This document shows positions 1 to 11,734 of a stretch of 64,000 bases of DNA, one piece after another; the stretch's first letter is position 1, and each line of letters begins with the position of its first letter. Below the pieces are notes generated by a model. The model did no database searches, had not been told where the DNA came from, and was given only the letters and a program-made list of their open reading frames with translations. The stretch is taken from NCBI GenBank assembly GCA_963585895.1, contig OY757934.1:34063268-34127267 (forward strand), read 5' to 3'. The position numbers and the translations under genes are program-made. The DNA is from Sepioteuthis lessoniana (taxonomy: Eukaryota; Mollusca; Cephalopoda; Myopsida; Loliginidae).

Positions 1-796
1 ACGCTGTAACTTGTAATAAAAGACAGAGTCAGAATAATAATAATGTTGGGACAAAAAGGGAAAAAGCAACCTAAGAAAAAATAACAATACAACTTTAGGA
101 AATAAACCAGAAAGTACTGTGCAAAGAAGAAAGATTAAAAAGATATAGACAAAAAGGTAAAACAACACAGAAAAACAGAACATTTCAAAATGACGAAAGA
201 AAATTCTACCAATAAGTTGTAGGAGACATGAAAATATACCAACAACCGGATGCAAGAGAAACTGAAAAATTTTGGGGTAAAATATGGCAACCAAGAGAAC
301 ATAACAAAAAAGCCGAATGGATAAGGAACATGAAAGAGTTAGAAGGACTCGAAGAAGGACCGTAAGCAGAAATACACATAGATTTACTGAGAATGACTCT
401 AAAAATATAAAATTGGAAAATGCCAGGCCATTATGGAAAACATGGATTTTGGTTGGAGAAATTTACTGCCATTCATGACAGACTAGCACTCAAAATAAAC
501 AGATGTCTAAGAAGCCCACGTACCCGAATGGATGAACAAAGGAAGGACCACATTGATCTAAAAAGACTACCGTAAAGGAAGCGTCCCAAACAACTACAGA
601 CCGATAACGTGCCTACGGATGATGTGGAAACTACTAACGGCACAAATAAGGGAAGGGATTTATTTCTCGCTAACAAGCCGCAGATTGTTCCCTGAGGAAC
701 ATAAAGGATACCGCAAAGGATCCAGAGGCACAGGAGAACTACTCTACATTGATTAGTACATTCTCAACAAGAGCAAGACGAGACGCCAAAATTTAG

Positions 797-1043
797 TGGG
801 GTGTCCTCGTGGTGTAACGGTTAAAGCGATGGACTGCGGAATCGTAGTACGCGAGTTCGTACTCCAGTCGCGCTATTACGCTCACTTTAGGGCAAATACC
901 CCTGGGAAAGGTATGAACCCCCTTATCCTCCCAACTATGGGTTAAATAGTACCACTACTGTTCTTGGAGAATAGCTCTGGCATTAAATAGCCTACAAAGG
1001 TTGATATATCATTAAACAAAGAAACCCAACCAAACCAAACCAC
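797..1043 (+). repeat. SINE family A, copy A1
   Basis: tRNA-derived SINE. The head has a pol III A box (TGGTGTAACGG) and a B-box-like GAGTTCGTACTCC, followed by a conserved central block (TGGGAAAGGTATGAACCC ... CTATGGGTTAAATAG) and a 3' hairpin tail (TGGCATTAAATA...AGGTTGATAT). It is flanked by an 11-bp target-site duplication CCAAAATTTAG at 786-796 and 1044-1054. Removing it restores the LINE reading through LAMAWIDY, which proves the insertion order. Confidence 0.93.
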
Positions 1044-1051
1044 CCAAAATT

Positions 1052-1263
1052 TAGCTATGGCATGGATTGACTACAAAAAGGCATATGATATGGTCCTACA
1101 AAACTGGATAATAAACTGTCTCAAAATGTACAAAATACATGAAACCATGAAAACCTGGAGAGTGGAATTGACAGCAGTGGTGGTGGAGGGTAGCTTATCT
1201 GAAGCAAAGATCCAAAGAGTAATATTCCAAGGAGATACACTGCACAATCATCATTACTATTTA
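1052..1263 (+). pseudogene. RT palm fragment of R4-like LINE copy 1
   Basis: Longest readable piece of this LINE. It starts in the LAMAWIDYKKAYD motif (RT palm region holding the first catalytic Asp) and runs for about 69 codons before a stop. The Asp is present (WIDY). Downstream the frame shifts repeatedly; the second catalytic box is in another frame at 1355-1366. It is a relic, not a functional protein. Confidence 0.75.
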
Positions 1264-2760
1264 TAATTACGATGATGCCACTCAACCACATACTTAGGAA
1301 ATACACAGCCGGATACAAATTTACTAAATTGCAAGAAAAGATAAACCCTCCATGTACGTGAACGACATTAAACTGTTTGCCAAAAATGAAAGAGAACTGG
1401 AAACTTCAATACACGCAGTTAGAATATACAGTCAGGACATAGGAATGGAATTTGTCATAGAAAAAATGTGCTATGCTAGTAATGAAAAGCGGTAAACGAC
1501 ACCTTACGGATGGAATAGAACAACTAAATCAAGGTAAAATTAGAACGCTCAGAGAAAAGGAAACGTACAAATACTTAGGGGATATTGGAAGCTGACATCA
1601 TCAAACAAGCGGAGATGAAAGAAAGAATTTAGAAAGAATATTTCAGGAGAGCCAGAAAGCTACTCAAGACAAAACTATGTGGTAGAAACCTTATTAAAGG
1701 AATAAATACTTGGGCTGTCTGCCTCGTAAGATATTCGGGACCGTTCTTGAAGTGGATCAGAGAAGAACTTAAAAAATGGACCTGAGAACAAGAAACTAAT
1801 GACCATGCCTCATACCTTACACCCCTGAGGTGACGTTGACAGATTATATGTGTCAAGAAAAGAAGGAGGAAGAGGGCTTGCCAGCACTGAAGACAGTGTT
1901 GACGCATCAATACAACGACTTGAAAACTACATACAAAAGCATGGAAAAAGACTGATTACATCCACCAAGGGAAACCTTAAGAGAGAAATTGAATATCTCC
2001 TAATAGCAGCATAAAACAATGATATAAGGACTAATCATATCATAGCAAGAATAGATAAGACGCAACAAAACAGCAAATGTAGGTTATGTGGTGATAGAGG
2101 CGAAACGATCAATTGCATAATAAGCGAATGCAGTGACTTAGCAAAGAAAGAGTTTAAGACTAAGCACGACTGGATGGGAAAAGTGATCCACTGGGAATTG
2201 TGCAAGAAATTGAAATTTGACCATACGAACAAATGGTATATGTACAACCCAACATCTGTCCTGGAGAATGACGCACACAAACTCCTCTGGGATTTAGACA
2301 AACAAACGGATCACCTAGGCGACCAAACCTTATAATAATCAAAAAAAAAAAAAAAAAAAGAAGAAAAAAAGAGAAAAAGAAAAAAGAGAATTTGCAAAAT
2401 TGTGGACTTTGCCGTCCCAGCTGACCACAGAGTAGAACTGAAAGAAGGTTAAAAGAATGATAAATACCTCGACCTTTCTAGGGAACAAAAAAAACAAAAC
2501 AACAACAACAACAACAAAAAACAACAACAAAAACTTTGGAACATGAAAGTGACAATAATACCAATCGTGATTAATAAAGGGACTGGAGGACTTGGAAATA
2601 AGAGGATGAGTGGAGACTGTCAAAACTACTGCATTATTGAGATCAGCCAGAATACTGAGAAGAGTCCTGGAGACTTGAGGAGACTTGTTGTCTCACAAAC
2701 TCCTGTGAGAAACCATCAGCAAACGCTGGCGAGAAAAACTCTCTGAAGAGAACAAATAAT

Positions 2761-4455
2761 AATAATACAAGATATAGGAATAGAGGAATAATACAATTCA
2801 CAATCGCCCAGGTAAGAAAATACCGTTCCAAATACTCTAATCAGATTATTTTTTTATTCATCATTTACTCTATATAATCTCAAATAATTACTCGATAGAC
2901 TCTATCATCCTAGTGTCGTTCACTTCCAACATTTTGTTGAATGTAAGAATCTTCCCTACTTAACGGATGAAATAGAACATATCTGTACTTGTTGAAAAAT
3001 GTGTGCAGAATTAAAGCCTCAGTTCTCTCAACCAGTGGAGGGAACGCTAATATCAATTTTTTAGGAGACGAATGTAATATTTGTATATGTCTATGCTTTA
3101 TATATATAATCAATTTCATTAAAAATTTCAGTTGAGTTCGCAATTATGTTCAGAGTCGAGAGTTCGAAGCGAGAGTTCGATGAGACAACGACTCTGTGAA
3201 TTGTGCTGACCCCGATCAGAATATTGTTGAACATAGCAACTGTGCGAATCCCGATCATTATGTCAACAAAAGCCGAGATAAACAAACTTTTAAAAACAAC
3301 CAAGAATCAATAATTCTCTCTCTTACACCTTCTCATGATCTCTCTGTCACTTTTTAACCTAGCGAGTAACCTCGTGTGACCTTTTTCTTTTGTACTCTAC
3401 AAATTTATGTAAATTCTTCTATGCCAAGATAAAGACAATAGATTTGAGAAAGTTGTATTATACAAAAATCGAAAGTGTTGCTTTTCTTTTCTTTGTGTTC
3501 TTGTGAATCGCGACAGGAACTATGCTCTCCATAAACAGCGATTTTATTTCGGCGTGGATTCCAGCCAAAATTAGATCGACTTCCATAGTTGAAACAATCT
3601 GATGTGACTAAAACACCACCGTTCAGATCAAAAATTCACAACGTGGCGAATGGTGGCAGTTATCTTAATTCAACAAGGAAAGTCGAGAGATTTGATTTCG
3701 GTGAAAATTCCCAGGCTAAGATAGATATACCGGTTAGGGATGGATCTTATGTCAGACTATGCACGGTTATTGTTTCTTTCTAATCTCATTTTATTATTTT
3801 CCTATGTTATTGCTGGTCTTCGTTAAACTTTTTTCAATGTAAATTCAACCGATTTTTTAGGTTACCGGTATATTTTCCTTTTTTGACCCCCCCCATTCCT
3901 TTTAGATATACACAAAATCTTAGACGGGTGACTGGAAACTATCAATTTATTTTGTCATTGTGGATTGCCTTCTTGAAGGATTTTTACAATTCTTTCCATC
4001 GTTTTGGCATGACTAGAAAAATACTCTTAATTCAAATAATTCAATCTAGTTTATTTATGAAATATTTAATTCAAACAAAATGTTCAGCAATTAATTAAAA
4101 ATGTTTTCATCTTATCTGTTATATAAGTAAACATCCTCGAAGTGTGTTAATTCTGTAATTTTTCTCAGAGTTCTTATTTAATCATAAATGATTGCAAATA
4201 ATATTTCTTTTCCTACACAATTGTAATATTTTCCTTCAGAGTTTAAATAACGGTCATAAGTCGTCAATTTCGTACGTTTTTCGTTCCTATTTTTTCGTTT
4301 CATAACGATCAGCGATCCTAATTCTGTTATTATGACAACCTCATAGGTAGTTTTTCAGTTCTCCAACATATTTTTCAAAATTAAAATTATTATCAAATCA
4401 TTACCTAATTAAGCTCATTCATAGCGAAATGTTACATCAAATAAAAAACCCACAA
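2761..4455. other. AT-rich stretch without a recognised gene
   Basis: No recognised coding region. 3120-3300 contains repeated short GAGTTCGA / CCCGATCA motifs, and 3480-3780 is less AT-rich with a 64-codon open frame (3589-3783) that I cannot assign. Both could be edges of an unrecognised LTR element. The rest is AT-rich, with T- and A-runs. Confidence 0.4.
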
Positions 4456-4513
4456 TCAAATTTTTGTACACACACACACGCATATGTGTGTGTGTGTGTG
4501 TAGTTTGGCTGAA

Positions 4514-4612
<99 letters not shown>

Positions 4613-4613
4613 T
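4456..4613. repeat. Compound microsatellite (AC)n(GT)n(AT)n(GT)n
   Basis: Short AC and GT runs, then about 23 AT dinucleotides, then about 24 GT dinucleotides. It abuts the terminal repeat of the Penelope-like element. Similar compound arrays recur throughout the window. Confidence 0.95.
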
Positions 4614-5039
4614 TTGACAACAGTCTTTTATTTAAGCACGTTTGATTAAATAACAAAGACACATTTTGTCTATATAATTTAATTAAGATCTTTTCCAGTT
4701 TCCTGATAAGTGTCTTGGTTTCAGGTTGGAATTGGTGGATGAATTTACCAAAATTGTCCCAAGCTTTTGGACCTTTCATAGACCATCATCAGGGGTTGCT
4801 TGCATGTGTAAAGAGTGTTTCTAAAAAAATTTTAAAGATTTTTGGTTTTTAGACCATAACAAAACTACGCAAACGCAGAGTTGGATAAAACAGTTGCTGA
4901 TGAATTTAAAAAACAGAACCCAATCAACGGAAATAGAATATTATCAAGAAATATAGAATATTTTAAAAAATTCTAAAGGCATTTCAAAACATTGTCGCTA
5001 TTTTCCAAAATTAATTCTATTGATTTTAGTCTTTTTTAA

Positions 5040-5330
5040 ATTTTTATAGGTCGGCCTTCCAGGATTTATAGTCGTTATTTATTTATTTTGTATGCTATTA
5101 TAGTGGTGTTTTCAAATAGAATTTTTCGAAATTTGTATTTGGGAATAGAATGGGTTTATTTAGATGCATTGTAAGCCGCCTAGAAAGAGTTTTAGTGGTA
5201 AAACGACATACACATTATTTTCTTTGGAGATAAAGTCTCCCAAGGGACATTTGAACATATATACGACGTTTGTCCAATCAAGAAGTTCGATGGAGGGGGA
5301 AGTGTTATAAGAAATAATTAAGTTGCAGGT
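5040..5330 (-). pseudogene. Degenerate GIY-YIG endonuclease region of PLE copy 1
   Basis: Minus-strand frames read SIELLDWTNVVYMFKCPLGD and then NNVYVVLPLKLF, the position of the GIY-YIG core (the second Y-[IV]-G strand is damaged). This domain cuts target DNA in PLE retrotransposition. Frameshifted and inactive. Confidence 0.65.
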
Positions 5331-5911
5331 TTTAAATTTGTAGTAAATAATAAGTCTTACTTTTTTGGTAGGATCGGTAGGGAGAAATTTTTTTGGGATA
5401 AGGTTTTTTAATATATGTTCATCTATCTTATAATTATTATGAAATTGGTTTTTGTTGTGTAGGTTTATTGATTGTTTATGGTTTAGGATATTGTCTATGT
5501 TATATTGTTCAGTTTTATTGATGAAATGTTTAATTTCGGTATCAACAATGTATTTAGGAGACCCATTATTGATAAGGGTTTGTTTTATATTTTTAAGTTC
5601 GATAAAAAGGATAGTTCGAGAGGAGAATAGTAGCTTAGCAATAGAAATAAGTGTTTTTTTTTATAATTGTTCTTTTATAACGGAAGGGGCATTCACTTTA
5701 GAAATTGAAGTTGCAGTGATTAATGTTTGTAGGAATTTTTTTTAAATGTGGAGGTGATAAATCGGTCAATATTGTATGTGTCTATTATTACACCAAGAAA
5801 TAGGATTTTATTGTTGATATTGATTTCTTGCATGAAATTGAAAACAGAATTATTTTGAAAGGTCTCTTGTATTGTGTAAATTTCATCAGTGCCATTAGTG
5901 AGAAGCATACC

Positions 5912-6643
5912 TTAAATAAATGTTAGGTTTATTGATGGTATTAAAGACCTTATTTTCCAGGACTGACATGTAAAAACTACTGAAAATGGGTCCAAAAGTG
6001 ACTCCATCATTATTCCAATTTTCTGGATGAATATATTTCCATGGTGATCATAAAATGGTACCTCAGTAGTGCAGAGTAAAAGTATTTTTCGTAAAGTATT
6101 GGAATTGGTTTTGAGTGGAGGGAGCGTTGGATGGTGGTAAATATTAGTTATAATTATATTGATTGTTTCTAGAACTGGAACATTTGTGAATAAATTTTTC
6201 ACATCTAGAGAGGATATTATTCTTTTGTTTGGTTTGTGGGCTTTAAGGATTTCGATAAGTTCTTTTGTAGATTAAATTCTATAATTATGGGAAAGGTAAG
6301 GGGTAATTAGATCGTTTATAGTTTTTGTAAGTTGGTATGTACGTGTTGCTACCTGTGAAATTATTGGTCGGAGTGGATATCCAGGTTTATGTATCTTAAA
6401 TGTTCTGTATGTGTATCCATGTTTGTAATCACGAATTATTTTTGGTAATTTTATATTGTGAAGGACAGTGTTATTAGCGTTAATGAGTTTGTTTATTTTA
6501 GACTTGAGTTGGTTCGTTGGATCCAGTCTTGTAAATTTGTTTTTATCGTTGAGGACGGTCTGTAGTTTAGAATAGTAATCAGATTTATTAAGTACAATAT
6601 AGATATTGGTTTTACTTGTTTTGTTTTTTTTTAATTTATTCAT
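5912..6643 (-). pseudogene. PLE reverse transcriptase fragments
   Basis: Two adjoining minus-strand frames. 6643-6272 carries the PLE RT signature region KIHKPGYPLRPIISQVATRT, and 6202-5912 carries KNLFTNVPVLETINIIITNI. The latter ends in a corrupted substrate-binding loop (GIMMESLLDP where MGSPL-type residues are expected). The next piece, 5908-5720, resembles the segment after the YxDD box (LTNGTDEIYTIQETFQNN). The family identity is clear; the enzyme would be dead. Confidence 0.82.
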
Positions 6644-6650
6644 TTATATT

Positions 6651-6892
6651 GGGGGTGTCCTCATGGTGTAATGGTTAAAGCGATGGACTGCGGAATCGTA
6701 GTAAGCGAGTTCGTACTCCAGTCGCGCTATTACGTTCACTTTCGGACAAATACCCTTGAGAAAGGTATGAACCCCCTTATCCTCCCAGCTATGGGTTAAA
6801 TAGTACCACTACTGTTCATCTAGGAGAATGGCTTTGGCATTAAATAATCTACGAAGGTTGATATGCCATTAAAAACAAAGAAACCAAACCTT
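6651..6892 (+). repeat. SINE family A, copy A2
   Basis: Full family A structure: A box TGGTGTAATGG, B-box-like GAGTTCGTACTCC, central block with CAGCTATGGGTTAAATAG, and the 3' hairpin tail. It sits between the N-terminal and RT parts of the PLE. T-rich CTTGTTTT sequence on both sides may be an imperfect target-site duplication. Confidence 0.9.
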
Positions 6893-7177
6893 GTTTTTTT
6901 TATAGTGATGTCCGGATGTTTATATAATTGTTCGGCAGCATCTTTTAGTTGTCGGGTTAGAATGGTGAAATACTTGTTATTGTTAGATCTATTTTTAGTA
7001 GCTTCAGCTTTTAGAAGGTTGCGTAATTGGGGTTTAGTTTTGACCTGGTTTCGTTCTTGGAGTTTTAGTATGTTTCAGTTTGTTTTTGTACATGGTTGGA
7101 TCCATTAAAAAGATGACAGGTTGGGCCCAAGTTGAGGAAATCCTTCTGTGGTTGTGTCACTTCGTGGTCGGAGAGGT

Positions 7178-7510
7178 TTAGGAATTTATCATCGTTATTC
7201 GGAAATAGAATAGAGCCATTATAGAGGTTCTTAAGTTTCCTTTGTATTTTGAGTTTATTTTAAAAGTGATTTTTTTTTCAGTAATGTATGACAGTTTGTG
7301 TTCTACGGTTTGTAATAGTTGAGTTGAGAGAGAATTTTTTAATTTGTTACGAACATTATGTGCTTCAGTATTTAGGGTATTTATTTTTTCTTTATTGTAG
7401 TTAATTTGTCTTTTAACAAGACTACAGCAATACGTTTGGGGATCAGTATCGTGGTGAACTGCAGGATCATGTATTTTGAAAAATGTGTAGTTTGGGCAGC
7501 AGTCTTTCAT
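7178..7510 (-). pseudogene. PLE N-terminal ORF fragment
   Basis: A 110-codon frame continuous with the terminal repeat (RLLP... just upstream, then KIHDPAVHHDTDPQTYCCSL). It is Lys/Asn-rich and likely helical, matching the N-terminal, pre-RT region of Penelope-like elements. It ends where the downstream frame shifts before the RT. No enzymatic motif is visible in this part. Confidence 0.65.
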
Positions 7511-7556
7511 TTAAGCATGTTTGATTAAATGATAAAGACACATTTTGTCGATATGA

Positions 7557-7628
<72 letters not shown>
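7557..7628. repeat. (AT)n microsatellite
   Basis: About 34 AT units between the start of PLE copy 1 (minus) and the second PLE fragment (plus). Confidence 0.97.
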
Positions 7629-7630
<2 letters not shown>

Positions 7631-7752
7631 TTCTTTGGTCTAGTTAAACCGGAGTTGGGAGTAATTCCATCAGGACAAGAAATTATTCATGAGTGAATAT
7701 TTAAATTTTCCTGGTAAAGACTCAATGTAACAATAAACAGAGCAATAAATTT

Positions 7753-8363
7753 TTGAGACTGATAGATAAGCATTTTAAACAAGATAATATATTACATAAA
7801 ATATTTAATAGAAAAACCTTGAAAATAAGTTATTCTTGCACTAAAAATATTTCTCAAATAATAAATAGTCATAATAATGAAATAATTAATGAATTTCATA
7901 ACCGAGTAAATAATAATAATATTAATAGTAAAAAAATAGAATGTAATTGTAAATCTCGAAGTGATTGTTCTATGAATGGTTTGTGTAATTTAGATAATGT
8001 AGTATATCAAGCTATTATTTATCCAAAAGAGGACATAAATGATAGGAAATCTTATATTGGCATTTCGTCCACTAATTGGAAAATTAGGTATGGAAATCAT
8101 AAATTTTCCTTCTCCCATGAGCATAAAAAAATCAAACTGCTCTATCTAAACATTATTGGGGATTGAAAAGTAAAGGGTTGACCCCTGACATTCAATGGTC
8201 CATATTGAAAAGATCTAATACCCCAAAGTCTTTCGATAGTCGGTGCAATCTGTGTCTTGAGGAAAAAATCCACATTTTGCTTTTTCCAGAGCCAAAAAAA
8301 TTATTAAATAAGAGAAGTGAATTAATAGCTAGGTGCAGACATAGGGCTAAATTTAACCTATAG
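7753..8363 (+). pseudogene. Second PLE family: zinc-linker and GIY-YIG C-terminal region
   Basis: Two overlapping plus-strand frames (7753-8166 and 8163-8363) form one broken domain. The first has a Cys-rich linker CNCKSRSDCSMNGLC followed by YIGISSTNWKIRYGNHKFSF, the YIG half of a GIY-YIG nuclease with its Arg/His helix. The second continues with IQWSILKRS, RCNLCLEEK and NKRSELIARCRHRAKF. A stop after IIGD or a frameshift separates them. This is the C-terminal module of Penelope-like elements, from a different family than copy 1 and in opposite orientation. No RT is present: 5' truncated. Confidence 0.8.
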
Positions 8364-8949
8364 ATAATTAACAAAAAAATTAAAAAAAAAAGAAAAGCAT
8401 AGAGTTAAATTGAGAATTAATGTAAATGAATAAATAAGATAAAATGTTAGATAAAAAATTGTGAAAAAGAATATAATACATACGTACTACTCATAAAAAG
8501 TGTAACTGATTAATGGTTTCTAAATAGTTTTGAAATTTTAAAATATTTTAAATAAATGAAATATTTGTTTTAGTTTAATATATCTATTACTGTATCATTA
8601 CGCAAGGTTATTAATTAAAGTTTAAATCTAATTCAATAAAAAATCTGTAATTTAGGTCAAAATGTAATTGAAAAATAAAAAATTAAAAAAATCTTCTTTT
8701 TTTAAAATAAATTTACTACATTTCTAACCGAAATTAAAATTCAAAACGGAAGTGGGCTTAATGAGGAGATAACTCTCCACCCCTCTTCAATCCCCTCCCA
8801 CTTTTAGTGTCTATTCTAGTTTTTTATCTAAAAGATCTGAAGAAGTCCTGTTAATTTTTTTTCGTGTTTTGAGAAATTTCAAAAATGCGTAACAGGATGG
8901 AAATAAATTTATAATCCTATGTGACCGGTTTTGTTGTTTTTCTTAAAGA

Positions 8950-9017
<68 letters not shown>

Positions 9018-9408
9018 GAAGGAGGTGGTTAAAGGAAGATTTACACATAAAATTAGTAGGAAATAAAATATCGTTTATCAGATCTGATGCCTAGTATCTT
9101 TCAGTTAGAAGGCAGAAAAAAGAAGAGAAACGACCATTTATTACGAACTTGCGTTAAATTCTTTTGCACTATCAAAGTTAATGCAAAAACTGAAATGACA
9201 TTTATATAATAGACTTTGTAGAAACGGAAACATATTAAAATCAACGACTCACGGAATCATCATGACAGCCATCATATGGATTTTTTTTACAGTTTATCAA
9301 CAAAAATAACATGAGACTACGTTCAACAAAATATAACTCATTTCTAGTGCTGAGTTGATAATTTCTTTTCTTTTATTTTCATGATGTTTTCTTAAATTGT
9401 GTATATCT
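8364..9408. other. AT-rich non-coding stretch
   Basis: No recognised gene. Contains the (AT)n(GT)n(GC)n microsatellite at 8949-9016 and A/T-rich DNA. Confidence 0.5.
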
Positions 9409-9419
9409 CATTTCTAGCA

Positions 9420-9931
9420 CTTGCCCAGTCAGCTGTGACTGTCAAATACACCGACTGAGACCCTCACCCAACAACGAATGTCCTGGAAATGGCACTAAAC
9501 ATTCTGATGGTGAGGTTCCATTAATGCTGGAGCTTTGGGGAATGTGGTGTACCCCTTCATTGTCATCACTCCCAGGTCCACTCTGGCCCGCAGTGGTAGC
9601 ATTAGTTAGGGTCCCATCTATGGGTCAAATAGAACTAAACTGCGTACTTATGATAAACTGAAGTGTTTGAAATGGAACTGTTTTTGTATTCTAAACTGAA
9701 TTGTTTGAAATGGAACTGTTTTTGACATTGAAACTGTACTTACGCTTAACTGAATTGTTTTAATTAGAACTGTTTGACAAAACTGAATGGCTTGAAATAG
9801 AAATGTTTTTGACAGTTAAACTGTGTACATATACTCAATTGAATTGTTTGAAATAAAACTGTTTATTTGTATAAAAATGTATCTGGCATTAAATAACCTA
9901 CAAAGGTTGATATGCCATAAAAACAAACAAA
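9420..9931 (+). repeat. SINE-like family B, copy B1
   Basis: Begins TTGCCCAGTCAGCTG, has CTCCCAGGTCCACTCTGG and CTATGGGTCAAATAGAAC motifs, then several tandem copies of an ACTGAATTGTTTGAAATAG unit, and ends in the hairpin tail shared with family A. Flanked by an 11-bp duplication, CATTTCTAGCA at 9409-9419 and CATTTCTGGCA at 9932-9942 (one mismatch). Confidence 0.88.
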
Positions 9932-9942
9932 CATTTCTGGCA

Positions 9943-11424
9943 AGTTCTCGCAAAATCTTTAGTAATTATACTAATATAGAATTATAGTTTCATACTAAGT
10001 TTTGGTCGACCCTTTATTGCAACGAAATCCTAAATTTAAATAATTAACTGATGCAGCTTGTTCTTTTCATTGAGTTTCAACTTCAGCTCGATAACTTTAT
10101 TCATGTATAAGTCTAACCCCAACTTTTGGTCCCCAAAATTAGGTTTTCATAACCCAACTTATTTATAAGGTATATATCAGAGCATAAAAACATCCATCCA
10201 ACAGTATTTCGCTTTCAGCTTTTGGCTGAATTTAAAAAGCAGGTTTTTTTTTAACCAATGGAATTATGGTGTAAGTAGTTATTAAAAACGTCTCTAACAT
10301 TTCTTGACGGCCATTTATCCGGTGAGTGTGACCCAGCCAGGAACGAACGAACGCAATAATTGGAATATCAGTAGTTGCTACTGGCGTAATGCCACAACTG
10401 CTTTCTCATTGGCATTTCACACGTTAACATCTACGCATGCGCACGTAGATATCAGAGAACAATGGACACATCTTAGTTTTGTGAGACGATAAGTTTTTGT
10501 GTACGCAAAAATTTGGTGAAACAAGCAACTTTTGTTAGAAAAGAAAATGTAAATAGATTGATGATTATATTTTTCATATTGATGCATTCTCTGTAATTAG
10601 ATAATAATAGAAAACCACCAGAAAAGAAGAGATATCTAAGGGTATTTTGAAATGTCTACTCCCAACGTTGTGTTTTATGCAGTATTCAAAATATTTTCAA
10701 TAGAAAAGCTCCCATTTTTATAACTAACAACATTAATTATAACTGTTTGCTATTTTATTTTTGCTGGTATTTCCTCAAAAGAGAAAATTTTGTATAGAAT
10801 ATATAAATTTGGGTAAGATATACAGAATATCCGAAATCAGAATATAAGTTACCCTTTGTCATCATTAACAATAGATAAAATATTTGTTTTGTCACTATTG
10901 ATTGAGAAAATATGTTTTACATATTTACAGTTGAAGATGTTATTTGTGTGTCTCATCTATTTCTTATGACGATAGAGAGATAAAATGAATGGTCACAGAA
11001 AAGTGAATTTGAATGTTTTGTTTTTGTTTTCTTGAGAGCGCCACATGAATATTATGACAACAATTGATAAACAGAATCGAAACCTTTTTTTGGTTCTTCT
11101 AATGTTCCATTCATTGTACGTTTTTATATCTACGAATTAAATGTATCTAAGCACACAAAATTTTAATTACAATAAATCGTTTGAGCCCAATAAACAAAAG
11201 TCTGCTTTCAATTGAGAAAAAAAGTAAAGTCTTTCACAAACGTTGATGTTATGAAATTAAACTTACAGAAAGAACATTAAACTCTTTGTTTGGTTGTCTC
11301 TTTTCTAAGAAAATTCCTTTCTATTATGATCGATTTGCAATCAGAATTCCTGAAAACGAAGTAGGTTGTCCTGAAATTGAGATGAACAAAATTTGAAAGA
11401 AATAATTCACTTACAGCTATTTAA
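9943..11424. other. AT-rich stretch; short promoter-like palindrome
   Basis: No recognised gene. At 10429-10450 a 22-bp near-palindrome (ATCTACG...CGTAGAT) encloses GCATGCGCA, which matches the core of the NRF1 recognition site. The 62-codon frame at 10304-10492 overlaps it and is unassigned. Confidence 0.4.
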
Positions 11425-11438
11425 GTTTGTTTAATTAG

Positions 11439-11734
11439 CATATTTACCCAACCCCTCCGCTCAGGCAGGATATGACACAAGGTCAATTTTTTTAAGCGAA
11501 GTCTAACAGGTTTGAATTCAGAGTTTTCCTTCTCCTAGACTAGTTGCCTAACCAAGGCTGAAGAACCTAGTCTGCCCTACTATTTACCCATAGCTGGAAG
11601 GAGAATAATTGGATTCATACCTTTCCCAAGGGTATTAGTGCTATGTGAAATGCAATCAGTCTCGTCCAGGATTTGAACTCGTGTCGCCGTGTCCATTTCC
11701 TACGACGATAACAATTACACCCAGGCACCTCCTT
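11439..11734 (-). repeat. SINE family C, copy C1
   Basis: Minus-strand SINE with a tRNA-like head: B box GAGTTCAAATCCTGG near 11675, and 5' start GGAGGTGCCTGGGTGTAAT. It has the central block shared with family A (TGGGAAAGGTATGAATCC and CAGCTATGGGTAAATAG) and a distinct 3' end (GGGTTGGGTAAATATG). A perfect 14-bp duplication GTTTGTTTAATTAG flanks it at 11425-11438 and 11735-11748. Confidence 0.9.

Larger units (their letters stand above)
1..2760 (+). mobile_element. R4/Dong-like LINE with restriction-like endonuclease, copy 1 (degenerate)
   Basis: Decayed non-LTR retrotransposon pol. Reading across frames gives RT blocks at 560-780, then the palm block beginning LAMAWIDYKKAYDMV at about 1052-1092. 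The catalytic YxDD box is at 1355-1366 and reads YVND, so one catalytic Asp is lost. A CRLCG...SEC zinc knuckle lies at 2078-2131, with the expected His replaced by Cys. A restriction-like endonuclease segment follows at about 2310-2450: RRPNLIII (consensus-type RPD changed to RPN), a poly-A interruption, then IVDFAVPAD. The tail ends in AAT repeats near 2755. There are many stops and frameshifts. A SINE splits the RT at 797-1043. The left end may lie outside the window. RT followed by zinc knuckle and RPD-type endonuclease is the R2/R4 layout; assignment to the R4/Dong clade is from memory. A second copy is at 52.7-54.4 kb. Confidence 0.8.
4612..7556 (-). mobile_element. Penelope-like element (PLE) with direct terminal repeats, copy 1
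   Basis: A nearly full-length but decayed Penelope-like element, read from high to low coordinates. The sequence at 7490-7556 (CAGTCTTTCATTTAAGCATG ...) is repeated in the same orientation at 4612-4680, which is the pseudo-LTR arrangement known for PLEs. Between them, minus-strand frames give an N-terminal region (7510-7178), RT (6643-5720) and a degenerate GIY-YIG nuclease region (about 5300-5100). A SINE interrupts the N-terminal/RT junction at about 6651-6890. An (AT)n tract truncates the 7.55-kb end. Stops and frameshifts show it is inactive. Confidence 0.85.

Noticed and set aside
797-880. Functional tRNA genes at the SINE heads (also 6651, 15156, 23472, 54562)
   Set aside because: A and B boxes are good but anticodon and acceptor stems do not form, and each is followed by the same SINE body with target duplications.
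2339-2623. 94-codon minus-strand frame with long Phe and Val runs
   Set aside because: Shadow of the R4-like LINE poly-A and AAC tract on the other strand.
3580-3800. LTR and primer-binding site at GTGGCGAATGGTGGCAG
   Set aside because: The complement does not end in a plausible tRNA T-arm, and no pol or second LTR was found nearby.
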